DNA from: Candidatus Rokuibacteriota bacterium
GTDB lineage: Bacteria > JAUVQV01
NCBI GenBank assembly: GCA_030597995.1
Contig: JAUVQV010000054.1
Span: 1 to 6,435, forward strand
Length of the DNA stretch: 6,435 bases
Direction of reading: 5' to 3'
The notes below the pieces were generated by a model. It saw nothing but the letters and a program-made list of their open reading frames with translations. It had not been told where the DNA came from and ran no database searches. Shown here one piece after another: positions 6,027 through 6,435 of this stretch (within the stretch, counting starts at the first letter, position 1; each line of letters begins with the position of its first letter). The position numbers and the translations under genes were made by a program.

Positions 6027-6274
6027 CCGCGCTTTTTCCCCCTCAGAACGTCTCTTGCTGCCCCCTGGTCTCCAAAAATCTCCCCACGAGCCCGGTCCCG
6101 CCAATACTCTCCTGCGGAGACCCCTTCCGCCCAGGCGCCACGCTACCATACACCGGCACACCATTCAAGACAGCGCATCGTTGCCCGAACACCAGCCTCG
6201 TGTGAACATTGTCGGAGTGAGGTGCTGGGAATACCCCCGGGGAAAACCTATATGCTGGAAGGATCGCCGGGGGT
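6027..6274. other. Region without a recognisable gene
   Basis: This stretch is pyrimidine-rich on the plus strand in its left part. I see no frame with domain-like sequence or a convincing ribosome site on either strand; the open frames here are short and low-complexity, or extend from the antisense of apbE. A small perfect hairpin, TCTCCTGCGGAGA, lies at 6108-6120. The apbE promoter is expected here, but I cannot point to clear -35/-10 boxes. The last ~20 bases lead directly into the structured element at 6275. Confidence 0.5.
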
Positions 6275-6435
6275 GCTCTCTGGAGCGAACTTCGAAAGAG
6301 GTCGGGGGTACCCCACTCAGCGAGCGGGAGCGGGCCACGAAGTGGCCGAAGGCGCGTGTCTGAGGCCGCAAGGCCGAGTTTGCGCCTTCGAGCGGACGGG
6401 AGTTGAAGTAGGGTCCGACCTCTTTCGCCGAGAGC
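6275..6435 (+). ncRNA. Large structured RNA candidate, possibly HEARO/omega-RNA type
   Basis: Five nested helices can be drawn from the sequence alone. Helix A pairs GCTCTC 6275-6280 with GAGAGC 6430-6435. Helix B pairs CGAAAGAGGTCGG 6293-6305 with 6415-6427, 13 bp without mismatch. Helix C is GGCCAC-GAA-GTGGCC at 6333-6347. Helix D pairs GAAGGCGC 6348-6355 with GCGCCTTC 6382-6389. Helix E is GGCC-GCAA-GGCC at 6364-6375, inside D, with a GNRA tetraloop. C and D touch, so they could stack. No protein frame fits. The strand is uncertain, since helices exist on both; plus is chosen because the GCAA loop reads correctly there. Size, multi-branched form and GC-rich hairpins resemble the HEARO RNA (omega-RNA of IscB nucleases), and I have a general but unverified sense that the sequence fits it. 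A retron msr-msd or other RNA remains possible. The helix ends at the window edge, so the true 3' end may lie beyond. Confidence 0.7.

Noticed and set aside
4837..6363. Long plus-strand open frame (508 codons) opposite apbE
   Set aside because: It is antisense to a fully supported apbE and the NusG_II gene, is rich in Arg, Pro and Gly as expected for a GC-rich shadow frame, shows no domain, and runs through the structured RNA region.
6165..6371. Small minus-strand frame of 68 codons
   Set aside because: It overlaps helices B-D of the structured RNA, has no ribosome site I can see and no recognisable sequence.
6293..6427. Intrinsic terminator explanation for the structured right end
   Set aside because: The arms enclose ~110 nt with several further helices, and no T-run follows the closing stem within the window.

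Overview
The window looks like a chromosomal segment of a Gram-negative, probably anaerobic bacterium. Two parvulin-type periplasmic chaperones, two exported proteins and a flavin-transfer lipoprotein point to a cell envelope with a periplasm. The gene content and the style of the intergenic repeats remind me of Desulfobacterota (former Deltaproteobacteria), but no marker gene here settles the taxonomy and this is a low-confidence inference.

Layout. Positions 1-1623 (+) hold two tandem SurA/PpiC-type peptidyl-prolyl isomerases, the first cut by the left edge. A long imperfect palindrome (about 1621-1779) starts at the stop codon of the second gene and separates it from a convergent NUDIX hydrolase gene (1788-2179, -) that carries a visible +/-1 frameshift. 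Next on the minus strand is a secreted protein of unknown function (2290-2865). An intergenic region (2866-3218) follows, with a second copy of the same palindromic repeat in the same orientation relative to the gene upstream of it.

From 5994 down to 3219 (-) five genes overlap end to start: apbE (FMN transferase lipoprotein), a NusG-domain-II membrane-anchored protein, a Gx-transporter/Hpre_diP_synt_I membrane protein, a DUF4321 small membrane protein and maf. The first three match the family combination ApbE + EetA-like + EetB-like, which is associated with flavin-based electron transfer outside the cytoplasm. The last two are probably passengers (house-cleaning nucleotide pyrophosphatase and an unknown membrane protein). 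No flavinylated target protein (FMN-binding domain) lies in the window.

The right end (5995-6435) has no convincing protein gene. It contains a GNRA-capped leader hairpin in front of apbE and, at 6275-6435, a strikingly structured segment. That segment has a perfect 13-bp closing helix, an outer 6-bp helix ending on the last base of the window, and three inner helices including a GCAA tetraloop. It is the strongest candidate for something special here: a large structured RNA, possibly a HEARO/omega-RNA type (IscB-associated) element, with a retron-type msr-msd or another RNA as alternatives. The associated protein gene, if any, would lie just outside the window.
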